Assembly (NCBI GenBank): GCA_016217595.1
Contig: JACRHS010000031.1
Location: 39,921-103,920 of the forward strand
Direction of reading: 5' to 3'
Source: Opitutia bacterium
GTDB lineage: Bacteria; Verrucomicrobiota; Verrucomicrobiia; Opitutales; Opitutaceae
Length of the DNA: 64,000 nt
The position numbers and the translations under genes are program-made. The notes beneath the pieces were generated by a model. It saw only the letters and a list, made by a program, of their open reading frames with translations, was not told the origin of the DNA and searched no databases. Below are positions 38,253 to 46,481 of this stretch, in pieces. Position 1 is the first letter of the stretch. Each line of letters starts with the position of its first letter.

Positions 38253-39683
38253 TCAACGCGCCGGCGGGCGGAGCAGGCTGGGGGGCTTTGCGCCGGTGCT
38301 CTGCTTGCTCAGGGCGTCGCTTGTGGCCGAGCGGTAGAGTTCGCTCAGCGTGGGATAGTTGTAGGACATCCGGAGGAAAAACTCCGCGGGCGCACCCAGT
38401 TGCAAGGCGGCCAAACCGATATGCACGAGCTCGCTCGCCTGTTCGCCGAAGATATGCACGCCGAGCAGCGCCTTGGTGTCGCGATGGAAGATGAGTTTTA
38501 GAAAACCCTCGCGCGCGCCGATGACCTGGCCGCGGGCGTTGCCGGCGTAGTGCGCGATGCCGGTCAACAGCGGCACCTCCTGGTCGCGCAGTGTTTCCTC
38601 GGTGGCGCCGGCCATCGCGCATTCCGGCAGCGTGTAGATGCCGAAGGGCAGGGGTGTCGTGCTCACCGCAGGTGGTTCGGGAGAAAAGGCGTGCAGCATC
38701 GCCTGCCGGGCCTGCTCGGCCGCGGAGGAGGCAAGCCCGGGAAATCCGATGACATCGCCGGCGGCGTAGATGTGCGGTTGCGCGGTTTGAAAGTGGTCGT
38801 TGACCTCCAGCAGGCCGCGCTCGTTGGCGGTCAACCCGGCGGCGGCCAGATTCAACTCGGCGGTGCGGCCGGTGCGACCCGCGGCGACAAAGAGATTTTC
38901 GCAAAGCAGCACGGCGCCGGAGCTGAGCGTGAGACCGATGCCCGTGCCGGCGGTGGTGGCCACCACGTGTTCTTCGAGACGTACCTCAATGCCCTGGGTG
39001 TGAAGATGTGCCAGCAGTGCAGTCGAGACCGCTTCATCCAAAAAAGGCAGCAGACGTTCGTCCTCCTCGATGAGCGTGGTTTGCAGTCCGAGCGCGGCAA
39101 AGATGCTGGCGTACTCGCAGGCGATGACACCGCTGCCGGCGACCACCATCTGGCGGGGCAGACTGCGCAAATCGGGCAGCGTGTTGGAATCAAACACGTG
39201 CGGGTGCTTGCCGGGAAAAGCCGCCGGCCGGTGCGGGCGCGAGCCCGGGGCCAGGAGCAACACCGAGCCCGTGAGGATCTCTTCGTCGCCCGGCGGTTCG
39301 GCGTTGACGACGCGGACGGTGTGCGGGTCGAGCAGCGTGGCCGTGCCGGTGTGGACGGTCACGCGATGCCGCTCCAGCTGCGCGCGAATTCGCGCCTGCT
39401 CCAGCTGCCGGAGGAGTTGTTCGCGGTGCAGCAGCTCGGCGGTGGTGGCTTGTTCGCGCAATGTGACAGAGAGTCCTTGCAGTCCGCGCTGGCGGAAACC
39501 GGCCAGATACAGCGCGGTCTCGCGCAGTGCTTTCGAGAGCAGCGCGCCCTTGTGCACCACGGCGCCGCCGCAAAGGTGCTCCTTTTCGATCAGGGCGACG
39601 CGTTTCCCCAGCTGGGCGGCCTGGACGGCGCCTTTCTCTCCGGCCGGGCCGGAACCGATGACGATGAGATCGTAGTGTGACAC
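38253..39683 (-). CDS. sthA: Soluble pyridine nucleotide transhydrogenase-like flavoprotein
   Basis: A 476-residue class I flavoprotein of the pyridine nucleotide-disulfide oxidoreductase fold. FAD binding: VIGSGPAGEKGAVQAAQLG; a second FAD motif in HIYAAGDVIGFPGLAS. The redox-active CxxxxC is absent (HLCGGAVVHKGALLSKALRE has one Cys), as in SthA/UdhA, which transfers hydride between NADPH and NAD+. The NAD(P) motif reads GSGVIACEYAS with Ala in the third position, compatible with NADPH use. The C-terminal dimerisation domain (SYNYPTLSELYRSATSDAL) is complete. A divergent relative of dihydrolipoamide dehydrogenase is the alternative, but the missing Cys argues against it. Confidence 0.85.
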   Translation of the reverse strand: MSHYDLIVIGSGPAGEKGAVQAAQLGKRVALIEKEHLCGGAVVHKGALLSKALRETALYLAGFRQRGLQGLSVTLREQATTAELLHREQLLRQLEQARIRAQLERHRVTVHTGTATLLDPHTVRVVNAEPPGDEEILTGSVLLLAPGSRPHRPAAFPGKHPHVFDSNTLPDLRSLPRQMVVAGSGVIACEYASIFAALGLQTTLIEEDERLLPFLDEAVSTALLAHLHTQGIEVRLEEHVVATTAGTGIGLTLSSGAVLLCENLFVAAGRTGRTAELNLAAAGLTANERGLLEVNDHFQTAQPHIYAAGDVIGFPGLASSAAEQARQAMLHAFSPEPPAVSTTPLPFGIYTLPECAMAGATEETLRDQEVPLLTGIAHYAGNARGQVIGAREGFLKLIFHRDTKALLGVHIFGEQASELVHIGLAALQLGAPAEFFLRMSYNYPTLSELYRSATSDALSKQSTGAKPPSLLRPPAR

Positions 39684-39983
39684 AGTGAGTGTTGAGTGAA
39701 AACGGAGCGAAGGATGCGCTCCGCCGCGGCCTTTGGAGCGACGGAATTTTATCTCGCTCTGTCCATTTGTCCACGGCCGAACCCCGCAATTACGCGCAGG
39801 AAAAAATTCGGAAAGTGGTGCCCTGAGTTACCTTCAGACTGTTTGCTCCACAGAAAGGCGCTGGCACCCGTTGCGTTCACACCTGCGCCGTTACCCCGCC
39901 ACCCCGTTTTACCCCCGTCGTTTCCTGTGAACCCAATGCCGATAAATTGCTGCCCTCGTTCGAGGCCGTCCGCGTCCAGCGCC
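39684..39983. other. Intergenic region between sthA and the propeller gene
   Basis: About 300 bp separating divergent genes. It must hold both promoters, but I see no convincing -35/-10 pair, repeat or hairpin. An in-frame ATG at 39936 could move the start of the downstream gene leftward by 16 residues. Confidence 0.4.
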
Positions 39984-40955
39984 ATGCGCTCCCAACCCCC
40001 TGCGCAATCTCGTCTCGGCTGGCTGCTGGTCGCGCTGCTCCTGGCTTTTGCCGGACTCTGCTGGTGGTGGTTCCGGCCAGTATCGGCGGCACCGGCGGCG
40101 GAACTCGCGCCTCGACCCGAGGCAACGCCTTCCGTTGCGGACGCGGTTGCGGCAACGGAAACGATCGCGCCAACCGACGGCGTAATCGTCGCGCAACCCA
40201 TGCGGCTCACCGCGCGTAAGGTGGTGGCGAAAGCCTGGAACAGCGGGCCGGATGCGCTCGGTCTATTCATCCCCAAAGGCGAGGGCCCGGCGTCGGGTCC
40301 GTCGGGGCTGATCTATCATCGCGGGCAGTTGCACCTGCTGGACTCGGTCAACCGCCGCATCCTCGTTTATGATCGCAATGGAGAGGTCGTATCCACTCTG
40401 GCGCTGCCGACACCGACCGCCAGCGACCTGATGCTCGACGCCTCCGACGACAGCCTGTTGATCGTCGATCACATCGCAGACAAAATCTACAAGGTCCGCG
40501 GCGTGCAGGTGGAGTTGCTCGGCGAGGCGTCGGTCAAAACCGATTTTCCGTATCGCACCAAATTCGAGTACGACGCGAAGACGAAGGAGGTGGTCGAGTC
40601 CTCCGCCAACCACATCGCGGATGCCGCCGGCGGCAACCTGGTCATCCAGCGGCCGGGCGGGCAGGCGCCGCTCACGGTCAAGTTCGACGGGCCGGTGGCC
40701 TTCGTTGAAGAAGTAGCCACGGACGGGCGCGGCAATCTTTGGGTCATGTACACGCAGGAGGGCGATTATCGCACCCGCCGGCTGGCCCGGCTCGACGCCT
40801 CGGGCCGGGTGGTCGGCACCGCGCAGGTCGATGTGTGGTTCGCGTTCGATGCGACCCGGCGCATGACCGCGACGGAGAATGGCGTCGCGATTCTCGCCGG
40901 CGACTCCAAGGGCGGCCGGCTCCTGACCTTCGATTTCGCCGGCGCCGGCCGCTAA
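39984..40955 (+). CDS. Membrane-anchored beta-propeller-like protein
   Basis: A 323-residue protein with one N-terminal membrane anchor (LGWLLVALLLAFAGLCWWWF), an Ala/Pro-rich linker, and an extracytoplasmic part with strand repeats resembling NHL/SMP-30 propeller blades. Examples are SGLIYHRGQLHLLDSVNRRI, SDLMLDASDDSLLIVDHIA and TDGRGNLWVMYTQEG. The start at ATG 39984 is the best fit to a short N-in anchor. It ends shortly before two secreted-protein genes on the same strand (68-bp gap), so all three may be expressed together. Its ligand is unknown. Confidence 0.7.
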   Translation: MRSQPPAQSRLGWLLVALLLAFAGLCWWWFRPVSAAPAAELAPRPEATPSVADAVAATETIAPTDGVIVAQPMRLTARKVVAKAWNSGPDALGLFIPKGEGPASGPSGLIYHRGQLHLLDSVNRRILVYDRNGEVVSTLALPTPTASDLMLDASDDSLLIVDHIADKIYKVRGVQVELLGEASVKTDFPYRTKFEYDAKTKEVVESSANHIADAAGGNLVIQRPGGQAPLTVKFDGPVAFVEEVATDGRGNLWVMYTQEGDYRTRRLARLDASGRVVGTAQVDVWFAFDATRRMTATENGVAILAGDSKGGRLLTFDFAGAGR

Positions 40956-41022
40956 CCGGCGCGCCAGCGCGCCCACGAATTCCCCGCCCCAAAAAACCAA
41001 AACAAAAAACGATAGACCCGAT

Positions 41023-42006
41023 ATGCAAATACCAGCTCAGTTCAAATCCCTCGCGGCAGCACTCAGTTTGCTGGCCGTTGCAGCGCCCATCCACGCCGCC
41101 TACGACGCCAACTACACCAAAGGTCAGGCCGGCATCTATTCCTTCCACGGTCTGTACGAACTCTATGACTTCGGCGGCGACCTCGGTTGGGTCAACGACG
41201 ACACCGAGGGCTCGGCGTCGGTCGAAGGCGTGGATTGCTCCGCCTACGTCGCCCGCGTGCTGGCCCTGCCGTCGTATACGGCGGAATTCGTCAGCGCCGG
41301 CCACCCGTACGGCACGGTCCACTTCTATCCTGGCGTGGCCAACACCGTACGCGTCTATGACTCCTCCAGCGCCCCCTTCGATCTCTGGGTGTGGCGCGCG
41401 GATTCCGGCGGCCCGTCCGAAGGGCACACCGGCATCGTTCGCGCTAAGGCCACCAGCACCATCACCACGCGCGAGGCGCAGTCGCACCAATCTGGTTACG
41501 ACATCCTCCCTGTGACGCGCAGCCGGCAGACGCTGATCGATTGGAACACCCGCTACTGGCGCCGGGCCAACTGGGGCTCCGATGCCAACCCGCGGCCGTT
41601 CCCGATCAACTCCGCGCAGGTGACCGCCAGCTCGTTCTACGTGGATAATCCCCCGAAGTTCGCCGCCGACGCCAAGATCGTCCAGGCCGACTACTGGGCC
41701 GCGCAGGGCAGCGGGCAGTGGATCAAGTACGACCTGCTGGCCAACTTCCCGGTCAAGTACGTGAAGATCGCCTGGCTCAGCGGCAACGCCCGCAAGCAGA
41801 CCTTCAGCGTGCAGGTGTCCACCGACAACACCAACTGGACCACCGTGCTCGACCACGTGCAGAGCAGCGGCACCACGCTCGCGCTGGAAACGTGGGACTT
41901 CGCCGACGTCACCGCCCGGTACGTGCGCGTGATCGGCTACGGCAACACCGTGAACGACTGGAACAGCATGACCGAAATGGAAGTTTGGGCGGTCATGACG
42001 CCCTGA
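41023..42006 (+). CDS. Secreted NlpC/P60-like hydrolase with C-terminal F5/8 type C domain
   Basis: A 327-residue secreted protein with a signal peptide (LAAALSLLAVAAPIHAA). The N-terminal domain carries the NlpC/P60-style pattern: Cys72 in EGVDCSAYVARV and His135 in EGHTGIVRA, the expected nucleophile and base of a cysteine peptidase or amidase. The C-terminal ~125 residues form a discoidin (F5/8 type C) carbohydrate-binding domain (QWIKYDLLANFPVKYVKIAW to TARYVRVIGYGN). This domain is closely similar to that of the next gene. The likely role is peptidoglycan or glycan-linked cleavage outside the cell. Confidence 0.78.
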   Translation: MQIPAQFKSLAAALSLLAVAAPIHAAYDANYTKGQAGIYSFHGLYELYDFGGDLGWVNDDTEGSASVEGVDCSAYVARVLALPSYTAEFVSAGHPYGTVHFYPGVANTVRVYDSSSAPFDLWVWRADSGGPSEGHTGIVRAKATSTITTREAQSHQSGYDILPVTRSRQTLIDWNTRYWRRANWGSDANPRPFPINSAQVTASSFYVDNPPKFAADAKIVQADYWAAQGSGQWIKYDLLANFPVKYVKIAWLSGNARKQTFSVQVSTDNTNWTTVLDHVQSSGTTLALETWDFADVTARYVRVIGYGNTVNDWNSMTEMEVWAVMTP

Positions 42007-42013
42007 TTTTCGC

Positions 42014-42049
42014 CGCCGGGCCCGTGTGTCCATGCGGGCCCGGCGTTTT
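42014..42049 (+). terminator. Rho-independent terminator after the NlpC-like gene
   Basis: A perfect 11-bp stem (cgccgggcccg at 42014-42024 with cgggcccggcg at 42035-42045), a 10-nt loop, then four T residues (42046-42049). It lies directly after the stop at 42006 and separates the two discoidin-domain genes into different transcripts. Confidence 0.9.
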
Positions 42050-42084
42050 CCTTAACTCCTACCGCTTTGCTCTGATTCTCTCCC

Positions 42085-43965
42085 ATGTCCACCACCACTC
42101 GCACCACTTGCCGTTTCGTCGCCGCCCTCGGCGTGCTGACATTTGCCCTGCCGCTCGCTGTTCGCGCAGACTCCATCATCAAAGAGTCTTTTTCCGGCCT
42201 CCAGTACACGCTGCGCACCCAGACGGTGCCCCGGCCGCTGCGCATTCACATTCTCGAAATCGACCCGACCAAAGCCGGCGTCCAATTCCGCGCCACGCCC
42301 AGCAATGGCAGCGCCGCGGGTGAAAACACCCCGCAGACGACTCGCGCCTATGTCGGCGCAGCGCGCGCTCAGGCCGGCATCAATGCCTCGTTCTTCTTCG
42401 TCTCGGGCACCTCGTCGCCCAACTTCGACAACCGCGGCATCGTCGCCTCGCAGGGCAGTGCCTACTCGCCCTTCGGCGAAAATGCCGACTACTCGCGCCC
42501 CTGGCCGGCGTTGAACATCTCCAGCGCCAACGTCGCCCAGATCGTTGACCGCATCTCCCCCTACACCGACGGGTACGGCATCACGCCGGCGATCTCGCTC
42601 TACAACGCCGTCAGCGGCAGCGAGCGCATCGTCACCAACGGCGTCAACACCGCCGGGGCCGTCGGCTACGGCGAGCCCACCGTGCTCCATCCGCGGACCG
42701 TGATGGGCATCACCGCCACCGGCAAAATCGTCATGCTTGTGGTGGATGGCCGGCAAAGCGGCTTCAGCGAGGGCATGACCTCGATCGAGACGGCCAACCT
42801 GCTCATCCAGTATGGCGTCGTCAACGCGGTGAACTTCGACGGCGGCGGCTCCAGCTCGTTCGTCTTCGCCGACCCCGTGCCGCGCGAGCTCAACAGTCCC
42901 TCCGACGGCAATGCGCGCAACGTGAGCGTGAGCTGGGCGGTCTTCGCCAACCAGGCCACCTTCGCCCAGGACATTGCGGTGTTCTCCGATTTCTACGCCG
43001 GCGACAAGGGCACCTTCGCCTACGCGCCGACCGCCTCCGGCAGCACCCAGGGCGTGCTCGCCACCTCGACCAACACCACCGTGCAAAGCTCCTCCGCGTA
43101 TTCGCGTGGCTGGTTCCAACGCCTCACGATCCGCGACGATCCGGCGGTCAGCACCGTGTCGGAGAATCCGACGGGCGGCTGGTTCGTCCGCCACCTCTCC
43201 GGCGCCACGGGTGCGCCCGCGGATAATCTTTCGCGGCCCACGCTTGGCTACGTCGGTTTCTGGGCGCGCACATCGACCGCGGGCATTTCCGCCGCCATCG
43301 CCGTCGACGCGCCCTCGACCGCCGACCGCGGCATCAAGCGCGCGCTCACGGCCGACGGCCAGTGGCACCTTTACCAGTGGAACCTCGCCGATCCCGCGCA
43401 ATGGCAGTCCTGGGGCGGCAGCGACGGCCTGATCACCGGCAGCGCGTTCACCGTCGATTCCATCCAGCTCTTCGGACCCAACGCCGACGCCGTGGTCGAG
43501 CTCGACCAGATCATGCACAACACCTACGGCACGCTCGACGCGACGCAGGGGCCCGCGCTTTCCAAGCTCAACGTCCCCGCCGCCTCGGTCACGGCCAGCG
43601 ATTTCTATCCAGGCTCGCCGCCTTCCTACACGGTCGATGGCGCGATCAGCTCCACGCAGTACTGGGCTTCGCAGGGCGACGGCAAATGGATCCAATACGA
43701 TCTCGGGTCCGCCAAGCGCGTGGCCTATCTCAAGATCGCCTGGATTCAGGGCAACGCCCGTGTGGAGACATTCGATGTGCAGGTGTCGAGCAACGGCACC
43801 ACCTGGACCAACAAGCTGACCGGTGCGAAGAGCTCGGGTTACACCACGGCGCTGGAGGCCTACAACTTCGCCGATGTCACCGCCCGCTACGTGCGCATCG
43901 TCGGCCACGGCAACACGGCCAACACCTGGAACAGCATCGCGGAAACAGAAATCTGGGGATTCTGA
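42085..43965 (+). CDS. Secreted phosphodiester glycosidase (NAGPA-like) with F5/8 type C domain
   Basis: A 626-residue secreted protein with a signal peptide (FVAALGVLTFALPLAVRA). The first ~280 residues are a NAGPA-like domain (phosphodiester glycosidase, DUF2233-related): RIHILEIDPTKAGVQF, the Asn-rich GINASFFF, VMLVVDGRQSGFSEGMTSI and the hallmark NFDGGGSSSFVF. A central beta-rich region with ELDQIMHNTYGTLDA resembles a carbohydrate-binding or laminin-G-like module. The C-terminal domain is a discoidin domain (ASDFYPGSPPSYTVDGAISS to AETEIWGF). It should cut sugar phosphodiesters, for example in exopolysaccharide or teichoic-like polymers. Confidence 0.85.
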   Translation: MSTTTRTTCRFVAALGVLTFALPLAVRADSIIKESFSGLQYTLRTQTVPRPLRIHILEIDPTKAGVQFRATPSNGSAAGENTPQTTRAYVGAARAQAGINASFFFVSGTSSPNFDNRGIVASQGSAYSPFGENADYSRPWPALNISSANVAQIVDRISPYTDGYGITPAISLYNAVSGSERIVTNGVNTAGAVGYGEPTVLHPRTVMGITATGKIVMLVVDGRQSGFSEGMTSIETANLLIQYGVVNAVNFDGGGSSSFVFADPVPRELNSPSDGNARNVSVSWAVFANQATFAQDIAVFSDFYAGDKGTFAYAPTASGSTQGVLATSTNTTVQSSSAYSRGWFQRLTIRDDPAVSTVSENPTGGWFVRHLSGATGAPADNLSRPTLGYVGFWARTSTAGISAAIAVDAPSTADRGIKRALTADGQWHLYQWNLADPAQWQSWGGSDGLITGSAFTVDSIQLFGPNADAVVELDQIMHNTYGTLDATQGPALSKLNVPAASVTASDFYPGSPPSYTVDGAISSTQYWASQGDGKWIQYDLGSAKRVAYLKIAWIQGNARVETFDVQVSSNGTTWTNKLTGAKSSGYTTALEAYNFADVTARYVRIVGHGNTANTWNSIAETEIWGF

Positions 43966-44025
43966 GCCGCACGAGAATTCACCAGCCGGCGGCTGACCAC
44001 CAGCCGCCCGGCTGAAGTCACACAC

Positions 44026-44081
44026 CCGGGGTGAAGCCCTGCCGGCCGCCAGGCCGCAGCGCATCACCCCGGTTTTATTTT
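44026..44081 (+). terminator. Probable terminator after the phosphodiester glycosidase gene
   Basis: Arms ccggggtga (44026-44034) and tcaccccgg (44064-44072) pair perfectly over 9 bp, the 29-nt loop contains further GC-rich pairing, and a tttta/tttt tract (44073-44080) follows. It is 60 bp downstream of the stop codon. Confidence 0.75.
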
Positions 44082-44127
44082 CGCCGGCGAAACTCAGATG
44101 CGATTTGCGTTGAGCTCTACACTCCGA

Positions 44128-44208
44128 CTGTAGGGCGGGGTCGCCGAACCCCGCCGCCGTGGGCACTGCGGACCCATCCCGGCGGCATTCGGCGATGCCG
44201 CCCTACAG
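44128..44208. repeat. REP-like nested inverted repeat
   Basis: Outer arms ctgtagggcgg (44128-44138) and ccgccctacag (44198-44208) are perfect complements. Inside them tcgccgaac and attcggcga form a second complementary pair, giving an interrupted double hairpin of about 80 bp. It lies between the glycosidase terminator and the convergent sulfatase gene. The sequence type resembles the element at 4301-4354 and fills most of the gap 43966-44275. Confidence 0.72.
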
Positions 44209-44275
44209 CGCTGGCGCAAAAAATATGGCCGCGCTTGCGATGGGCGCGTCCTGCGAACGCCAGCCGGCCCAGGCG

Positions 44276-46060
44276 CTATTGCGCCAGCAATTCCGCATAC
44301 TTGACGCCGCGGACTTCCGCGCCGGTTTGCAGCGTGGCTTCGAGGCGGGTGTCGCCGGCGGGCAGACGCACATCGGCGAACACGCATTCCTCGGCGCCGA
44401 CTGGCGCCGGCTGGGTGAGCGTCACGTCGGCGCAGGCCAGCCGCACCTCCGTGCCCGCGGCGGTCACCCGGTCGAAGCGGACGCGGATCGAGCCGCGCAG
44501 CTCCGCCACGATGCGCAGTTCCCAATGGCCCAGACCGCCCGGCCCCCAGCTCGCCTTCGGCCCGCTCCAGTCCTGTCGCGTTAGCAGCACGGGATTCTCG
44601 TGCGGCGTACCCACGTGGATGCGCTGGGGCTGGCGATAATCGCGGCGGCTCGTGACGTCGTCGAACCAGGCGTCGTACGCCCGCTTCAACTCCGCCACGC
44701 GTTCGGGATTATCCGCGGCGACGTTGTGCAACTCCTGGGGGTCGCGCGCCATGTCGTAGAGTTGAAAATCTGTTTTGCCGCCCCATTGCTCGCCGTTGCC
44801 GAGCGGTTGCACGAGTTTCCAGTTCTGGGTGCGGACCGCGCAGGCGCGGTAGCGCTCGGGCGCGGCGCCGCGGTGCCATTGGGCGAAGAGCGTGCGCTCG
44901 GGCCAGCCGGTCGCGTCGCCGGTCAGCAGCGGCGCGAGGCTGCGGCCGTCGAGCTGCAAGCCGGCCGGCGTCTTCAGGGCGCAGAACTCCGCCAGCGTGG
45001 GCAGGAGGTCGATATGCGAGGTGATGCGCTCGACCTTCGCGCCCGCTTTCAGACGGGCCGGCCAGCGCAGAAAACAGAATTGGTGGATGCCGCCCTCGAA
45101 CGTCGTGCCTTTCCCGCCGCGGTAGCCGCCGTTGTAGCCGTTGTGATTCTGGCAGCCGTTGTCGGAGAGAAAAATGACGAGCGTATCGTCGGCGAGTTTG
45201 AGCTCGTCGAGCCTGGCGAGCAGGCGGCCGACGTTGTCGTCGATGTTTTCCACCATGCCGTACACACGGGCGAGCGCCTCGGGGTTGCGCTTGGTGGCCA
45301 TCGGGTGGCCAGATTTCGGATACCTGGCCGGATCGAAGTCCGCGGCCGGGTAATGCCGGCGATACTCCTCGGCGACCTGGTGCGGGGAGTGCGGGCAGTT
45401 GAAGGCGAGATAAACAAAGAAGGGCTGCGCGCGGTTTTGGGTGATGTAGGCGAGGGCGGCGTCGGTGATGACGTCGCTCACATAGCCCTGCGTTTTCACC
45501 CAGGCGCCGTTGTGGCGCAGCGTGGCGTTGAAGTAGGCGCCGCGTTCGTCGACCAGGTCGGGCGGATCGCCGGGCTGGGCGAGACCGCCGCCGTTGAGGA
45601 CGAGGCTTTCCTGAAAACCGCGGTCCATCGCCCGGCGCGGGTAATTATCGCCGAGGTGCCATTTGCCGAAAATGCCGGTGCGATAACCGCCGGCCACGAA
45701 GAGCTCCGGCAGCGTCGTTTCCTTCTCATCGAGGAGCGAGCGCGCCAGCCAGGTGTCGGTGACGCCGGTGCGGTAGTAGTAGCGGCCGGTGAGCATGCCG
45801 GCGCGAGTCGGTGAGCACACGGGCATGACGTGGAAATTCGACAGGCTCACGCCCTGCGCGGCGAACCGGTCGAGGCTCGGCGTGCGGATCACCGGATTGC
45901 CCGTGACGCCGAGCTCGGCGAAACCCTGGTCGTCGGTGACAATCAGGACGACGTTCGGGCGCTTCGGTGCGGCGGCGCCAAACGCCAGCGCGCAACCGGC
46001 CAACAAGGCGAGACCGACGCTGAGAACGCGCCGGGTGAAGACGGGGCGGGGGTGATGCAT
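44276..46060 (-). CDS. Secreted sulfatase (arylsulfatase A family)
   Basis: A 594-residue type I sulfatase that hydrolyses sulfate esters, probably on an algal or animal polysaccharide, in the periplasm or outside. The signal peptide is RRVLSVGLALLAGCALAFGA. The calcium-binding Asp pair is in IVTDDQGFAELG, the formylglycine site is Cys82 in CSPTRAGMLTGR (C-x-P-x-R), and TGIFGKWHLGD carries the conserved Lys/His. FLSDNGCQNHNGYNGGYRGG is the second metal-site block. The start at ATG 46060 is preferred over 46084. The ~90-residue C-terminus after the catalytic domain is beta-rich. An anaerobic or aerobic sulfatase-maturing enzyme must be encoded elsewhere. Confidence 0.93.
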   Translation of the reverse strand: MHHPRPVFTRRVLSVGLALLAGCALAFGAAAPKRPNVVLIVTDDQGFAELGVTGNPVIRTPSLDRFAAQGVSLSNFHVMPVCSPTRAGMLTGRYYYRTGVTDTWLARSLLDEKETTLPELFVAGGYRTGIFGKWHLGDNYPRRAMDRGFQESLVLNGGGLAQPGDPPDLVDERGAYFNATLRHNGAWVKTQGYVSDVITDAALAYITQNRAQPFFVYLAFNCPHSPHQVAEEYRRHYPAADFDPARYPKSGHPMATKRNPEALARVYGMVENIDDNVGRLLARLDELKLADDTLVIFLSDNGCQNHNGYNGGYRGGKGTTFEGGIHQFCFLRWPARLKAGAKVERITSHIDLLPTLAEFCALKTPAGLQLDGRSLAPLLTGDATGWPERTLFAQWHRGAAPERYRACAVRTQNWKLVQPLGNGEQWGGKTDFQLYDMARDPQELHNVAADNPERVAELKRAYDAWFDDVTSRRDYRQPQRIHVGTPHENPVLLTRQDWSGPKASWGPGGLGHWELRIVAELRGSIRVRFDRVTAAGTEVRLACADVTLTQPAPVGAEECVFADVRLPAGDTRLEATLQTGAEVRGVKYAELLAQ

Positions 46061-46174
46061 GGCGAAAAGGGAGAAGCGCTCCATAAGCGGAACGCAAGCC
46101 GCAGCATGCTACCTTTCCGCCCGGCGTCGAAAATTAACTAACCGCGCTGTGGCGACACTGAGGCTCCGCTCCCA

Positions 46175-46459
46175 TTATCGTTTGGAAGATTGTTCATTAA
46201 ACCAATCTTCAGGATAAGGCCGCAGGTCCCATTCTTGGTCTGTAGTGTAAGGTTCCAGGTTTAAGAATTTATGGTACGCCACCATCGCTTCGAAATGTGA
46301 GGCAGCCTCAATCCGACCAATTAGACGGGCCTTCTTACTTAACGATGCACGGAAGTCCGCACCGCGCGGACCTGACAGACAAATACAGGGTAACCATTGC
46401 CCATCTGCCTCCTGGTCCTCCCAAACTTCGTGGATCAGCTTTCGCGATGTCAGTTTCAT
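46175..46459 (-). CDS. Small hypothetical protein, AT-richer than neighbours
   Basis: A 94-residue soluble protein of a small, scattered bacterial family that I recall only as hypothetical. It starts MKLTSRKLIHEVWEDQEADG, contains SHFEAMVAYHKFLNLEPYTT and ends in a charged tail. No known catalytic motif is visible. Its base composition (around 50% GC by eye) is far below its neighbours, which suggests recent acquisition. It lies 22 bp upstream of the PAS-kinase gene's end, on the same strand. Confidence 0.7.
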   Translation of the reverse strand: MKLTSRKLIHEVWEDQEADGQWLPCICLSGPRGADFRASLSKKARLIGRIEAASHFEAMVAYHKFLNLEPYTTDQEWDLRPYPEDWFNEQSSKR

Positions 46460-46481
46460 TGCCCGCGATATCCTGCCGTAC

